Assembly (NCBI GenBank): GCA_024305405.1 | Contig: JAKNDB010000069.1 | Coordinates: forward strand, 100,183-164,182 | Direction of reading: 5' to 3' | DNA length: 64,000 nt | Source: Dirofilaria immitis | Lineage: Eukaryota > Nematoda > Chromadorea > Rhabditida > Onchocercidae | In this document: positions 28,801 through 41,078 of the stretch, one piece after another | Numbering within the stretch: the first letter of the stretch is position 1 | How the letters are laid out: each line of letters begins with the position of its first letter | The notes under the pieces: model-generated | What the model was told of the DNA's origin: nothing | Database searches by the model: none | Seen by the model: only the letters and a program-made list of their open reading frames with translations | Translations under genes and position numbers: made by a program

Positions 28801-31800
28801 AAATTTTTCGTTTCCAAATATCATTTATGTTTGGTCGTTCAAATTTACTGCTATCATCTGATAATACCGATTTTCGACGAATACTAGCTCGAATATTAAT
28901 TTCGTGTGATTTTCTCGAACCTCTTGCTATAAACTTAATGACATTCCGTGGTAAATACACATGATGCGTGAATTGTAACGGAGAAGTAGACTGCTGCTGC
29001 GCATATAACGAATTTGGTTGCTTTGGATGAAAAAGTTTCACCAGTAGCAATGACATGTTCATGAATCAACCAATAACAGTAATAATACCAGTAATAGTAA
29101 TAATAACAGTAGCAGCAATATAGCAAGAAAATGAGTATGAGAAAAGTTGAGAAGGAATGAATAGTTGTCGAAGAAAATTGAAAGCTTACCACTTTGTATC
29201 AATTAAATTCGACTTTAATGTAGTCTAAGCATAAAATCAATGAATCGAAAACAAATCTTACAGTTCGAAAATAACGCAAAAATAACGAGCATTTTAGAAT
29301 GCATTAAGATGAATTTTAATGTGTAATACATAACAATTGAAAAATGCTTTAGGAAGGGAGGAGGAAAAAAATGGAATGACTGATGTGATGTATTTGAATT
29401 CTACAACAAATGATGTTATAAAAAAAAAGAAATATAGTACAAAATATGTGATCGAACATGCCTATAAATCAATTAACTCTTCCTTTTTCAAAAAAAATTT
29501 TAATTCAGCAAATTAATTATTCAAAAATAATTTTTTTAAAACTTATATTCTTTATATCCAGTAATCTGCTTCTTTTATTTCTCCATTTTTTTATATTTTA
29601 TCTTCTCGAAAATAATTTATAGATGAATTTAAAAAATTTGCACAAAAAAGAAAAATCTCTTTCAACGGTTCATATATTTGTTTCAAAAAATAAGAGATAA
29701 AAAATCATGAAATTGATGAATGAAAATTTGAAACATATTGAATTTATGAAATCATTTCATAAATATAAAATTGAATTACTTCATATTGATCAAAAAATGA
29801 CAATTCCGTTGCTTGAAAATTTTGAAAAACACATTTCTTTAGCCTTCTTTTCAAATTTATCTTTTTAAAAAAAAAATTTAAAAACGAGTATGGAATATTT
29901 TCTAGTAAGAATTCGATATAATTTTCAATAAAATATAATTTATATATTAAATATCATTTAATGAAATCAAAAAAAGAAAACATGGGAAAAAAAGAGAGCA
30001 AAATGGATGATGAAATAATTATACTATATTTTTAAATTTCATATAATTTCGCTTAAACTGTATGTCAAAAATAATAAACAACGCTATTTTATCCTATTTC
30101 TTTTCATGATTCAGCCATTTATTACAGTTAGAACTTATCAACTTAAATTTGTATAATTATACAGAAAATTGCTATTAATTTTTATCATACACACGATATC
30201 CTAATAATTTATCATATTTATATGCATAATGTCATCATATTAATACTAATTATCATATGCAATACCCTTATTATCTTATATATATAATATATCAATACTA
30301 ATTATCATATATTATCATATATTAATATCATAATACTAATACTATTCATCGTATGTTAATATCATACGGAATGTCAATTAAACCGGATTACATTGGTCGA
30401 GTGAACACGCAATAAGTTTATTTATTCTATTCCTAGTCAATTTAACACATTCAATTCTGATATTGAATAATACTGATAATGAAGATTACTGATTATATAA
30501 TGATAACGATAATAATTATTATTTGTAAATGAATTTGCCAAAATTTCATCATCGTTTAACAAAATTTATCATATCATCAGCATTAAGATAAACCGAAAAA
30601 ATCTATCGTGATATTTATATGATATAGAATATCATTTAAACCGGATTACGTTGTTTTGCTTGATGAATATCCATTATGTGAAAGAGAATAACATTATAAA
30701 GGAAATAAGAAGAGAAACTGCATATAATTTCCGAAATTTATGATGAAATAACTAAACATTTTTTAAATATAAAGGGAAAGTTCGAAAGAAAAAAGATAAT
30801 AAATTTAGATTATCAATTCTTACTTTTGATTCATGTATTTGCTTAATGTTACCTTTCAAATATTTAGTAAGATAAAACATAAGATATCTTCTCACTTTCA
30901 ATTCTTTCCAATCTGAAGAGAGCTAAGATCGCATGAAAGAGGGTAGATCAACGAGATAAATTATATAGCAGAAAATCGACAGATGAAAGCAGAGAAGCAA
31001 CCGATCATCTGTTTTCAAAGCATCTAAAGATAAATGAATTGAGAAAAATCTTAGATATACATGTTTTTCTTTTTCCCGAAAACTTCTTGAAAAATTTTAC
31101 AAGAATCAACATAACAGTAAACAATAAACTGGGAGAATCATGAATGCAATGGCTTTTTTTTTTAATTTTGTAAATAATTCTGCATAGATTCTACAGAAAT
31201 CAACATAGCAATAAATAATGAATTAAGAAAAATCTTAAATATAATATGATCTTTTTAATTCTATGAATAGAAATGAGAAAAATCTTGAATATAATATCAT
31301 TTTTTAAGTTTCACAAATAATTCAACAAGAATTTTAAGTAATTTAATTTTATGAATAATTTAACAGAAATTCTGCAGATATTACATTAATAAACAATGAA
31401 CTGAAAAAATCTTAGATATAATAATTTCTTCTAAAATTTTCTGAATAATTCCACTAGTGTTAATAATTATATATTAATTAAAATCTCCTAAAAGTTTAAA
31501 AACAACAATTCACAGAAATTCAGAAAAATTGTTTCCAGAAGTATTTTTCTTTTCTGAATTAGAGAGTTAAATAATTCAAATAATTTGAAGTAATGAAGTT
31601 CAAACAGAAAAATTAATAATCAAAGAAAATCATGAAGAAAAGACGAAGAAATCGTGGAAATCATTTAACTTGATAAGAGACAGCTGACAAATGATAGAAA
31701 TCAGCAAAAAAATTTGCCAATAAAATAAAATGCTTCAGTTTGTTTAAAGGTGCAATGAAAGATGAAGTCGCTAAGATAATATTATAGTTACCGATTCATC

Positions 31801-34800
31801 ATCTATCAAATTCTAGTGTTTAGTTGTTGTAAACAAAATTCGCAGCATAAAATAATAACACAAAACTTTAATTGCATCAATCATAATTCTTAAACAGTTT
31901 ATTATTAGTTGAAATCCTCAAAAATCTATATAATGACGACGTACTGTGGTTTGGCAATGATAAACTATTCCATATAAGGCAATTTTTCGTAAATATATCT
32001 ATCACTGTTAGTGTACGACAAAAGAAAAATTCAAATACATCACATAACTAAAGCTATTCCTTATTATCAGAACTTTTCAGTATGCGAATTTTAATGAATT
32101 CCAAACTCTATATATTAAAAAAATCACCTAATTTTAGACGAACAGTCCTATTTCAGGAGAGAAAAGTCTATCTTCATAAAAATGTATTAATTTGAAACAG
32201 AAAAAAAAATGAACAAATGCCTAGCTGCTTTACAATCTATAATATACCATTTCTTTTTGGCATCAAATTTGGATAATTTGGTATCTAATTTTTTGACTTT
32301 AAAAACTAACGTCTATTAGTTAGTCCCATTCCATTAAATTTCAATCCATAGAAATGGATAGACAAATAAAACTTTTTAAGGATATAAAGTACAGAAATAA
32401 GTAACTGCTCTGCCATTATATATACATATACCAAATTATAAAAAAATGTGAAGTGCAAAAAATATATTTAAGCCTTACCGAATCAACAAATCAATACAGT
32501 TAACAAAAGCAATTTAATATTCCAATCAAGTTGAAAGCATAACACAATAATTTAGGAAAATGCCAATCAAATTTAGCAATTTAATAAAATGTAACAAATT
32601 GAATTCACAGATGGAAAAGTAACTTGAAGGAACAGAAGTTAAGAAATGAAATTTATAACGATAATCTTTTTCCACGCTATTTTTTCTTGCACTTCCCTCC
32701 CATTCTCAGTGATTGAAATTCTCAAAATACACAAAATCGTCGGTCAAAAAATAAAAACGTAATCAAATGAAAAGCTAGATCACCTGTAATGAATGTACTA
32801 ATTGTTGAATTTTCAACGAAACTTTGGCTGGTTTTAATGCTGACAATGACGAAACTAAATTAAAATTTTTTTCATTAATTAGCTAAAAGTTTGCTGTATA
32901 AAAGTCCTATAAAATATTTAGAAATTATGGTCAGTTAATCAATATATCACAAGTTGTTAATGATAGTAAAACCATGTCGGAAATTGAAAATGGCCTTTGA
33001 AAAATCTACGTAACATTGGCGAGTTTAATACGGATTACTTACAAATCTAAAATAAAGAGGTAGAACCTGGAATTATTAACTCAGAAAGGATTTGCTTAGT
33101 TTTTTAGAGTCATAAATTGGATTTTAAATTATATCAACTAAAAATTAATGAAAATATAATTCTGTGCCAAATACCAAAATAAATAAAGAAACCGTGCTTC
33201 ATGTAAGAAATAATAAAGTAACTTACGCACAACTGCATTTTGATAATCTTGACTGGTTATATTTGTTAAAGACATGCCATTTTCTGCTGTAACATCATTT
33301 GCATAAATGACATCAGTATTCAGTACAGTTTCTTCTGTGTCCGCTACCTTCTTCATAGCATTTCGTTCATTTTCCTTTATGACCTTTCTATCTTCCCAGT
33401 TATCATCACTGATTCTCTGAAAATATAAAATCTCTTTACATTACTGAATTATTAAAAGTAAGTTGATAAACATATAGTTATAGTCAAATAACAAATGAAA
33501 GAAGTTCGAAATATAAGCGGAAGTCTCCTCATTACTCATTAAAATATTGCAAAGTTTGGGAACAAAAAGAACAGGTACAATAAACAGCTACGACAAAATT
33601 CCCAAAGTTTACAACGACTTATAAGGAAATTGCTTCATAAATTAAAGCAGTAAACCATAAATCCTTTGTTCATAGTAAAGCTAAAATTGTTATGAAATAA
33701 TAGAACAATCTTATTTCAAACATTTTTAGATGAGTTTAGCGAACAAATACAAGGAAAATTATTAAGTTTAAATTAGTAATATACTAATTGATTCGCAAAT
33801 ATTACCTGTTTTTGCCTATCTTGGAATACCTTTCGTACTATAACTCCATTTTTCACAGCAACTGTTGTAATATCAGGAGGCGCAAAAGATGAGGCATCTA
33901 AAATTTGGAATTAAAAATACGATTCACTACTTCAAAACATCAGCTAATCAATGTCTTACGCCAAGAATGATCTTATATCTTATTCATATCTTATCTCGTT
34001 TTTCCTTCATTATTTAATTATTTCTTAAACAACAGAAAAATTTTTTATTTAAAATTCTCAATTTAATTCGCCATTATTTATATTTAATAAAAAAATACGC
34101 TGTGAAAGAAAATTTTACTTGACTTTTGAGAGCCATTCGTCAGATTCTTCTTTTGCAACTCATTTAATGACAACGTTGATGATGTACCTTTGCTACGATC
34201 GGTGCTACCAAATATGCTATCATCTTCGGAACTGCTATCTACATAACACTTTATCATATTTCAACCTAATATTTGACGTCTTTTATGAAACTAAAACCCT
34301 CAAAGTTATTAAGAAATACGATACCACAAACTTGAACGATTGCACCGCGATTATCTAAGGATTAAAGATTTGAAAATATTTATATATTGGGCAAAAGCTT
34401 TGAAGAAGAGAATTCAAAATTGAAAAGAAGACTTGTGAATTTCCATAATACAAAGCAAGTTATGCAAGCAGAGCATTGAAAATATATTTGCAGAATTACC
34501 AGATGCTCGATGCCTTTCTCGTTTCGTCTCAGTACCACGACGTTTTATGGGTGGTAAAATATTCGGTTTTTCTTTTTCCCTGCAAAATTAAATGTAAAAT
34601 TAAACCAGTGTTATGAAATTTTGAAATAAAGGTGTTTTTTTCCTTCTCTTTTCTCTACTTCAGTTTTTTATAGATCTTTCATCTACTTTGTTATTAATAC
34701 TATCAGCAGGGAATATAAAAATCAGTGAGATAAATCTTATTAATTTCTTCTACGATTCGTTCTCAGTTCTTTGTTTCATAATTCTTTATAGTAACTTGCT

Positions 34801-36025
34801 CTATATATTAATTTTTGCAGTTTTATTCATCAAAAGTAAGGAAAAACAATAAGTATAATGAGAAAAAACCTTCAGAATATTCCGCTAGTGCTTGCTGCAC
34901 TGCTTCAGCATGTATTTCTGAAATTTGACAATTTTTTGCAAATGTTATCAATAGAAAAAATGATTTAAATACTTAAAGATCTAAGGAAAAATACAAATAG
35001 AATTATGATATGTCCAAAGAGTTAATCACCATTCAGGATATCTTCTAAAATGACGTAATTGCGAGTCAGCATGACTTATGTGATAATAAACTCACAGGCT
35101 AAAAAGTTATCAGGGAATACGTTATAGCACGCACGCACAAAGTTAAACAAACAAACAAATCTGCTATAGTGAATATTATGCAAAACTTCATTAACTCTCG
35201 TTTATAACTCAAGAGAATACCGGAATGAAAACGTGACTCATCACGTGTAAGACGCCGTTGATGTTTCCGTTGTGTCCTTGCACTTGGACTTGAAGCAGCT
35301 TTATTACCTACAAAGAAATTCCCAATTTTTCTACGTCACTCATTAAATTTTCAAATGATTCTTGAACAAAATTACTCGTATTAACATAGCTTCGAATTAT
35401 TTATATTCTCCATTTCATAATTATTATTTTTGGCATCTTCATAGTATTATTGTAAGTCGCAAAAATAAATCTTCATTGAACTTCAATTCCCTTCTTTCTT
35501 CTATCTCTGTTATCACTCAATTTTAAAAATTTATGCATTTTTTATAATTCAAAAAATACCATCTTTTGTATTCGTAAATAAGGTCCCAATAACAACTGTC
35601 TTTTTTATCATAACCTTTTGTGTGATATCGCCTGAAATAAAAAAAATGGTTATCAAACATTCTAAACAAATCATCAATAACTAATCAATAAAATATATAT
35701 TAAATGAATTGTTTTGATTATTGTCAATACAAGCAATGCATAAATTGATCCATCACTGCTTGTACAGAATATATTAGTTCTGTAGACATTAAAAAAATTG
35801 CACATTGTCACTGCATCTATTTTCTTAACATCATCTCTCATCCCTTACTCCTCACTTATTTGAAAAAGAAAATATATGTTAGTAGAATAATAATGATGAA
35901 ATAATATGATTATGTTTCATAAATATATTTCCTAATACTTTACCTTCTGATAATTCTAAATCTAGTTGGGCAAGGCGTTCCCGTATATCAGATGGAAGGC
36001 TCAATACATCAATAGCATCAACCAT
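16836..36025 (-). CDS. dip-2: DIP2 (disco-interacting protein 2), 35 exons, ~1548 aa
   Basis: Large cytosolic protein with an N-terminal DMAP1-binding domain and two tandem fatty-acyl-AMP-ligase-like domains. The family controls diacylglycerol homeostasis and neuronal morphology (family knowledge). First exons: 35944-36025 (MVDAIDVLSLPSDIRERLAQ), 35560-35631, 35221-35307, 34870-34917, 34500-34579, 34119-34238, 33806-33897, 33227-33416. First ligase domain, from ~residue 300: 27573-27776, 27276-27391, 26864-26965, 26382-26587, 25586-25722, 25401-25497, 25174-25267, 24749-24983, 24374-24491, 24128-24289, 23836-23916, 23615-23738, 23184-23281, 22796-22885, 22276-22503. Second, from ~957: 21823-22069, 21248-21413, 21017-21118, 20667-20839, 20305-20396, 19837-19936, 19420-19542, 19093-19236, 18802-18965, 18134-18222, 17668-17791, 16836-17088. 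Landmarks: LVADGANPWSLSSCD, LIAAFYGC, LDPYCGLGLTLWCL, LRGMRYHPVDIE, INSRGEKQRMHLRD, ending LDPIYVAYNM. Human DIP2 proteins are ~1570 aa. Seven one-base frame breaks are listed in the findings. Confidence 0.97.
26741..26810. repeat. 70-bp perfect direct repeat, copy 1 (DIP2 intron)
   Basis: Begins aacttataaaatttgactga and is identical over 70 bp to 27162-27231. The copies lie in the introns on either side of DIP2 exon 26864-26965, offset by 421 bp. Confidence 0.9.
27162..27231. repeat. 70-bp perfect direct repeat, copy 2 (DIP2 intron)
   Basis: Identical to 26741-26810. Similarity ends abruptly on both sides, so this is a short recent intronic duplication or an assembly join, not an exon duplication. 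Confidence 0.9.
28051..29062 (-). CDS. Candidate alternative first exon of DIP2 (337 aa)
   Basis: An uninterrupted 1012-bp coding stretch in the 5.4-kb DIP2 intron between 33227 and 27776. It starts MNMSLLLVKLFHPKQPNS and ends DDDAELE, then G|GTTTAT, a phase-1 donor. The next DIP2 exon (27573-27776) takes phase 1, so joining gives an in-frame ~1627-residue isoform starting directly before ALARIVDPSAPRSEG and lacking the DMAP1-binding domain. The segment is Ser- and basic-rich (RRKSVLSDDSS, WKRKISKLKISSSS), has no membrane segment and matches no family I know. Alternatively it is a nested independent gene, since a stop follows 10 codons after the donor. An open frame this long in such AT-rich DNA is unlikely by chance. 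Confidence 0.6.
29063..33226. other. Long DIP2 intron, candidate internal promoter region
   Basis: About 4.2 kb of strongly AT-rich intron upstream of the candidate alternative first exon. It holds loosely repeated blocks (a gaaaaatctta-type motif several times at 31030-31430; aaaccggattac at ~30380 and ~30636) but no exon I can support. If the internal first exon is real, its promoter must lie here. Confidence 0.45.
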
Positions 36026-36070
36026 AACAATAATTCGACGGCCCTAAAAACACCGCCGTCCGTCACCTGG
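36026..36070 (-). promoter_or_regulatory. DIP2 5' leader and probable trans-splice acceptor
   Basis: On the minus strand TTTTTAG ends 18 nt before the DIP2 ATG at 36025. Just upstream, 36041-36067 is an unusually GC-rich patch (caccgccgtccgtcacc) in DNA otherwise above 70% AT, consistent with a promoter-proximal element. A second possible acceptor (TTCCAG) lies just beyond it. Confidence 0.45.
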
Positions 36071-38289
36071 AATATCATTAACTATTTAGACACAAGAAAC
36101 CAAGCAAAAAAACATATACGGTAAATCGCGAACGTATCCATTAAAATTTAATTCCAGAGGAGGTAAATTATACATGCAGAAAATCGCAGCATACGTACAA
36201 GAACATTAAAAAATTCAGCATAAAAAATTTTGAAAAGTCTCGTAATAACAATTTTTCTTAATTCATATCAAATAGAAATCTGAATTTACACGGAATTATG
36301 TCATCGAAATTATGTTTACAATCAGATGAAAATTTCAAGGTTATCTATGTTGATTTCGAAATTATTTCTTCAAATAGAAATTATCGCCTATCTAGGAATT
36401 TATATAACATATATTCGTTTATTCTAGTATTATGCATTACATTTATAATTTGTCGTAATTATATTCAGCTATAACAACAGCTTATAAAAACTGATCAAAA
36501 TAATGAAGAAAAAATGAGAAATAACATTTTCTTCATTTTCATTCTGTAGATTTGTGATATATTAAAATATTATATCTATAATAATATAAATAAATCTTTA
36601 AACATTCCACTGATATATCGAAAATATAATAACGAAAATGGATCGTACGGTTATCTATGAAAACATTTAAATGATTTAGAATGAAAAAAAGAAAAGAAAA
36701 CAAAGTATTTGGAATTTAAATCGTATTTTTATGAATTAAATTAAATGCTTATGACTAAATTTCTAGATTTAATTTTTATCATTTAGCCAAAACAAATACT
36801 CGCTACTATCTTCCATTAACTATTCATCGTCCTAAAAGGTATGTAAAGGAAATTTCCCAAATATTCTAAAAAATGTTTTACATTATTCATAAAATATCAA
36901 CACATAATTTGTCTAATTTATCCTCGTTAATTATTTCATCGCGATATTCGGTAAATAAATAAATTATTATAATTCATTATATTTTACACATGGAATATTA
37001 ATAAATATTGCATATTAAACTTAGGGAACTTCATTAATTTGCTTGCTTCTTTTCTTTTTTGCGATCAAATAAAGCAGAGAAACTAATGATTCATAATTTC
37101 TTTTCATTAAAATATAAGCACAGAAATATATACACATACACTACGATTAATTTCATCATTTTTGGATAATATAAGGAAGCAATGAAGTTTACGTATAAAA
37201 TTTCATTAACCTTCTTGCTTCTTTTTCTTTAACTGCTACCAAATGAGATTGAAAAATCAAAACCATCAAATTTCAGAAAAAATTGAGAAAACTACAAAAA
37301 AAGGAAAATAAAAATTCCAATATAAATTCTTTACATTTCTAAAACATCTCATTGTTTTAATAATAAGTGATGCGAAGTGAAAGCAAAAAAATGAATTAAT
37401 TTAATTAAAATAAAATCAAAGTACCAAAAATTCTTCATAGCATATTCATTTTTAAAAAAATTTTCAAAATTATATTCAAATGCGAAATCATTTATAGAAA
37501 GTTCAAAGTGTATAGAGCTAAAATATTTCAAAAGTTTCGTAGAAATTACGGATATATTGTATGAAATGTTAATAGGTCAAATAAATAAAGATAATATGTA
37601 TATAGCAATGGATAATTTTTTTAACAGCACTTCTAGTAAAACGATATGACTTTGAGCTCAAGAGATGAACAGATTCAGAACAGCTCGCTAGCTATATCGG
37701 TTTCAACATCAAGATTGACAAACTGATATAATGCAGAATTGACGATACTGCAAATATCATATCATTATCATTGATAATATGCATATAATGCAAAAATATC
37801 AATTTCTATATTCCATGAAGAATGATTAATTAGTTGAATATGATATCATTAGCACTGAAATTTGCTGATTAATAGTGAATGCTCAGAAAAAAATCTTTTC
37901 AAAGCAATAAATATATAATTCGTACTTCTCTCAATAAATCATGTATATATTTATAAACTTAAAACAATCATTACAATCAAAAAAAGCAAAATATGCAAAT
38001 ATTAATAGCCTGCAATGCCCGATGCTTCGTTTCTAAACTAAAAATCAATAATTTAAAACTTTTCAAGGAATTTATGTTGTACGAAGTTACTTTAAATAAA
38101 TTATCCAATTAATTAATTCAACTACCATTGTGTAATTCTAATTTTGCTTCCTAATTAAAAAAGAAATCCAAAATATCATAAAGATTAACAATTAGATAGA
38201 TATAAAAAATTAGATAATAAAACATACATGTAGATTTCATTTTATATATAATTTCGATTCATTTCATAATTAATAAAAGTAGTTTAAAG
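36071..38289. other. Upstream of DIP2, nothing recognised
   Basis: AT-rich intergenic DNA. The minus-strand open frame at 37349-37531 is Phe/Asn/Lys-rich, of the kind expected by chance, and has no splice context. Confidence 0.45.
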
Positions 38290-38790
38290 TACTACGAAAA
38301 TTGAAAATCCGATAAATATAAAAGAACAAATTAAAAATAGTATAATCATTTCAAATGCATAATATCGTAAATTATTTATGATAATTCCGACATAAAAGTA
38401 CAAAAACTTTTTTTCCATTTCCAAAATCAAATTATAAAAATAGAAGTAAGTAATCAAAATATAAACAGATATAAAAAAGTAGATAAAAAAATAGAATATA
38501 TTCACCATTTCAGAACATATATTATAGCAAATTATTCATGATAACTTCAACATGAAAATATTAAATTTTTTTTTCCATTTCTAAAATGAAGTTATAAAAA
38601 AAGGAAAAATAATGAGCCAAATATATTCAGTAAATATAAAAGGATGAATATAACACAATATATAATACTGTAAATAATTTATGATAATTTAGACATGTTT
38701 CAAAAACAATTAAAAAATTCCTGTTTCTAAAATCAAATTATAAAAGAAAAACAAATAACTAACCAAATATATTGGCAAATATATTGCCTA
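38290..38790. repeat. Degenerate ~150-bp tandem repeat, about three units
   Basis: A block of the type atta-ttatgataa-ttc-gacat, followed by a T-run, ccatttc and aaaat-aa-ttataaaa, recurs near 38365, 38522 and 38665 (spacing ~140-160 bp). Units differ by many substitutions and short indels, so this is an old array. Confidence 0.6.
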
Positions 38791-40254
38791 CAATATTTGG
38801 CTTATTTAGTCTGTCCTTTAGTTCTTTTCCGATATGCAAGAAGCAGAATAACTTTGAGCAAATTTTGTTAAAATCATTTTGGAATTTAATAAACTTTTGT
38901 TGCTTTCTATCTCTTTCTCTCCATATCCGTCTTCTTTTTTCATCTGCTCTGAAACAAGTGCAGAAGTAATTTTGAATAAGTATTTATCATTTAGCAAATG
39001 TTATTCTCATCTATCAAAAAAAAAAATTCTATTCAAAATCATGCAATGCGTAAAGCTATCACGTTCATTAAAATTACGTTCAAAATCACGTAATAGTTAT
39101 CCTCTTTCACATTCCTTGCAATATCTACTGTTAGTATGTAAAAGAGAAAAGAACAAAAAAATCAAACTTTAAAAGAGAAAAGAACAAAAAATCAAACTTT
39201 GCCTTAAAAATGTTATTAAACAAAAATAGTAAAGTTAAAAATAAAATAAAATTAATAAGTAAAATGAATGAATCAAATAATAGCACAGAATTAACGTTTA
39301 GCAAATTTCACAATTATTAGTAAATGCCATACATATGGCAGCGACGTATATAACAGTTAATTTTAAGTAAGAAATTTAAAATAATTAAAGAGTTTTTAAT
39401 AAGTGTAAGTCAAACTTTCGCATATTTAAGTTTAACTTTTCATATATTCATTAATTTCTTTTTCAAAGAAATCAAATAATTTTAAGTGATACATACGATC
39501 GTTCGTAACAAACGCACTACGAAACATTCGTACGTGAATGAACGAGCATAAAAATTAAATATAATTCATATTTAACAAAATATGAATCCTTATATATTAA
39601 CATGGAATCTTATAGCTTCTTTCGCATTCTAGATAAAATATAACATATTTTTCACGCATTTTTTTACAACTCATATCCCCTAAAAATAATCTACAAATTT
39701 CTTAACTTCATATTAATTTTTACTGACATGATACCAACACTATAAAAAAGATTTTGTCACAGCACATGACAAAATCAGATATGAAGTAAATAAATAGTCC
39801 AGTAAATTAACTGTTATCCTCCACATCTAGGCCAGATAAGACTGTACAAAATAAAAAATTAAAATTTCTAAATTTAAGAAAATAACGTATAAAAGTCATA
39901 TAATTTCATACGCCTATAAGTGTAAACCGAATCTAATGCGTAAAAACTGACAACACATTGTTGTAATGGTACACTTCCAGAAATTATGGATGCGTCATAA
40001 AATTTGTCATACGCAAGATGGTTGTGGATCAAATTGCGAAAAAGATGAAGAAACTTGAAAATATAAATGATAGAAAGGTATTAGACGGTGAGGTGAGGAA
40101 ATTGTAAGAAAACGAGAAATTCTGGGAAAGAAAATGGCAAAGAATGATGAAGAGAGAGAATTTTAGATGAAGTAATCAATTAATCATTTTGAATCGTAGT
40201 ATATCGAGAAAAAATTAAGAATAGAAGTATTTTATTATAAATGTTGTGAAATCA
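38791..40254. other. Intergenic, nothing firm
   Basis: No supported gene. A 30-codon plus-strand frame at about 40017-40109 (MVVDQIAKKMKKLENINDRK) reads like coding sequence but is isolated. 39496-39545 is locally rich in CG palindromes (acgatcgt, cattcgtacgtgaatg). Confidence 0.4.
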
Positions 40255-40440
40255 ACTGAAATCGATAATATATCAAATATCAAAAATTGAAGTACTTCAT
40301 TAATCGAATGTATCTAAATTAATTAAAATCAATATTAAATCGGTTGAAAGATTCATTAATCAAATATTATCAGCTCAAATGGAATCGATAATATACCAAA
40401 AATCAAAATCTTTCATTAATCAAATACTACTAGATTTTTA
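40255..40440. repeat. Degenerate ~60-120-bp repeat
   Basis: The phrases aatcgataatata-caaa and ttcattaatc-aata recur between 40258 and 40430, giving two to three diverged units. Confidence 0.5.
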
Positions 40441-40756
40441 GGAGTGGAAAACTGAAATGTTTTGCTCGTAGAACTTTTAATCTCATTCAAATAAATAAAC
40501 CCCCTCCCCAATGATTAAAAAAAAATCAAGAATTAGTCAAAAATCAAAGTTCAAAAATATTTCATCAAAAAAGAAGATTGAAAGAATAAAAAAAAATTTC
40601 ACTTCTGTGAGTTAAACTAAAATAATGAAATAATTAATAATTTACCATCAAAAAATACTTCGCAAAAATGATTTAAAAAAAGATTAAAATTTAAAGGGAA
40701 ATAAAAATAATTTCTGAATAGTATGATGCGTAGTTTAAAGAGAATTTTGTTACACA

Positions 40757-41000
40757 AATGAATGAATGGAATGAAATGAATGAATGAATGGAATGAATGA
40801 ATGGAATGAAATGAATGAATGAATGGAATGAATGAATGGAATGAAATGAATGAATGAATGGAATGAATGAATGGAATGAAATGAATGAATGAATGGAATG
40901 AATGAATGGAATGAAATGAATGAATGAATGAATGAATGAATGGAATGAATGAATGAATGAATGGAATGAATGGAATGAATGAATGGAATGAATGAATTGA
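40757..41000. repeat. 35-bp minisatellite (gaatg-rich)
   Basis: The unit contains atgaaatgaatgaatgaatg then gaatgaatgaatgga. The tag atgaaatg recurs at 40771, 40806, 40841, 40876 and 40911, a strict 35-bp period, and then degrades into simpler gaat/ggaatg repeats to 41000. Both minus-strand frames stay open (FIHSFHSFIP-type translation), a by-product of the repeat rather than a gene. Confidence 0.95.
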
Positions 41001-41034
41001 CGAGATGAATTGAAATGGACAAATGGATATGCAA

Positions 41035-41078
41035 GAATCAAACTAAACTATCCATTCGTGCATAGTTTAGTTTGATTC
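41035..41078. repeat. Perfect 16-bp inverted repeat (hairpin)
   Basis: gaatcaaactaaacta at 41035-41050 and its exact reverse complement at 41063-41078 flank a 12-nt loop. It begins 35 bp after the minisatellite. Function unknown. Confidence 0.9.

Noticed and set aside
40757..41000. Regular 35-bp repeats resembling a CRISPR array
   Set aside because: Units are contiguous with no unique spacers and the context is eukaryotic.
40691..41041. Two long minus-strand open frames rich in His-Ser-Phe-Ile
   Set aside because: They are translations of the 35-bp minisatellite and stay open only because the unit lacks stop codons.
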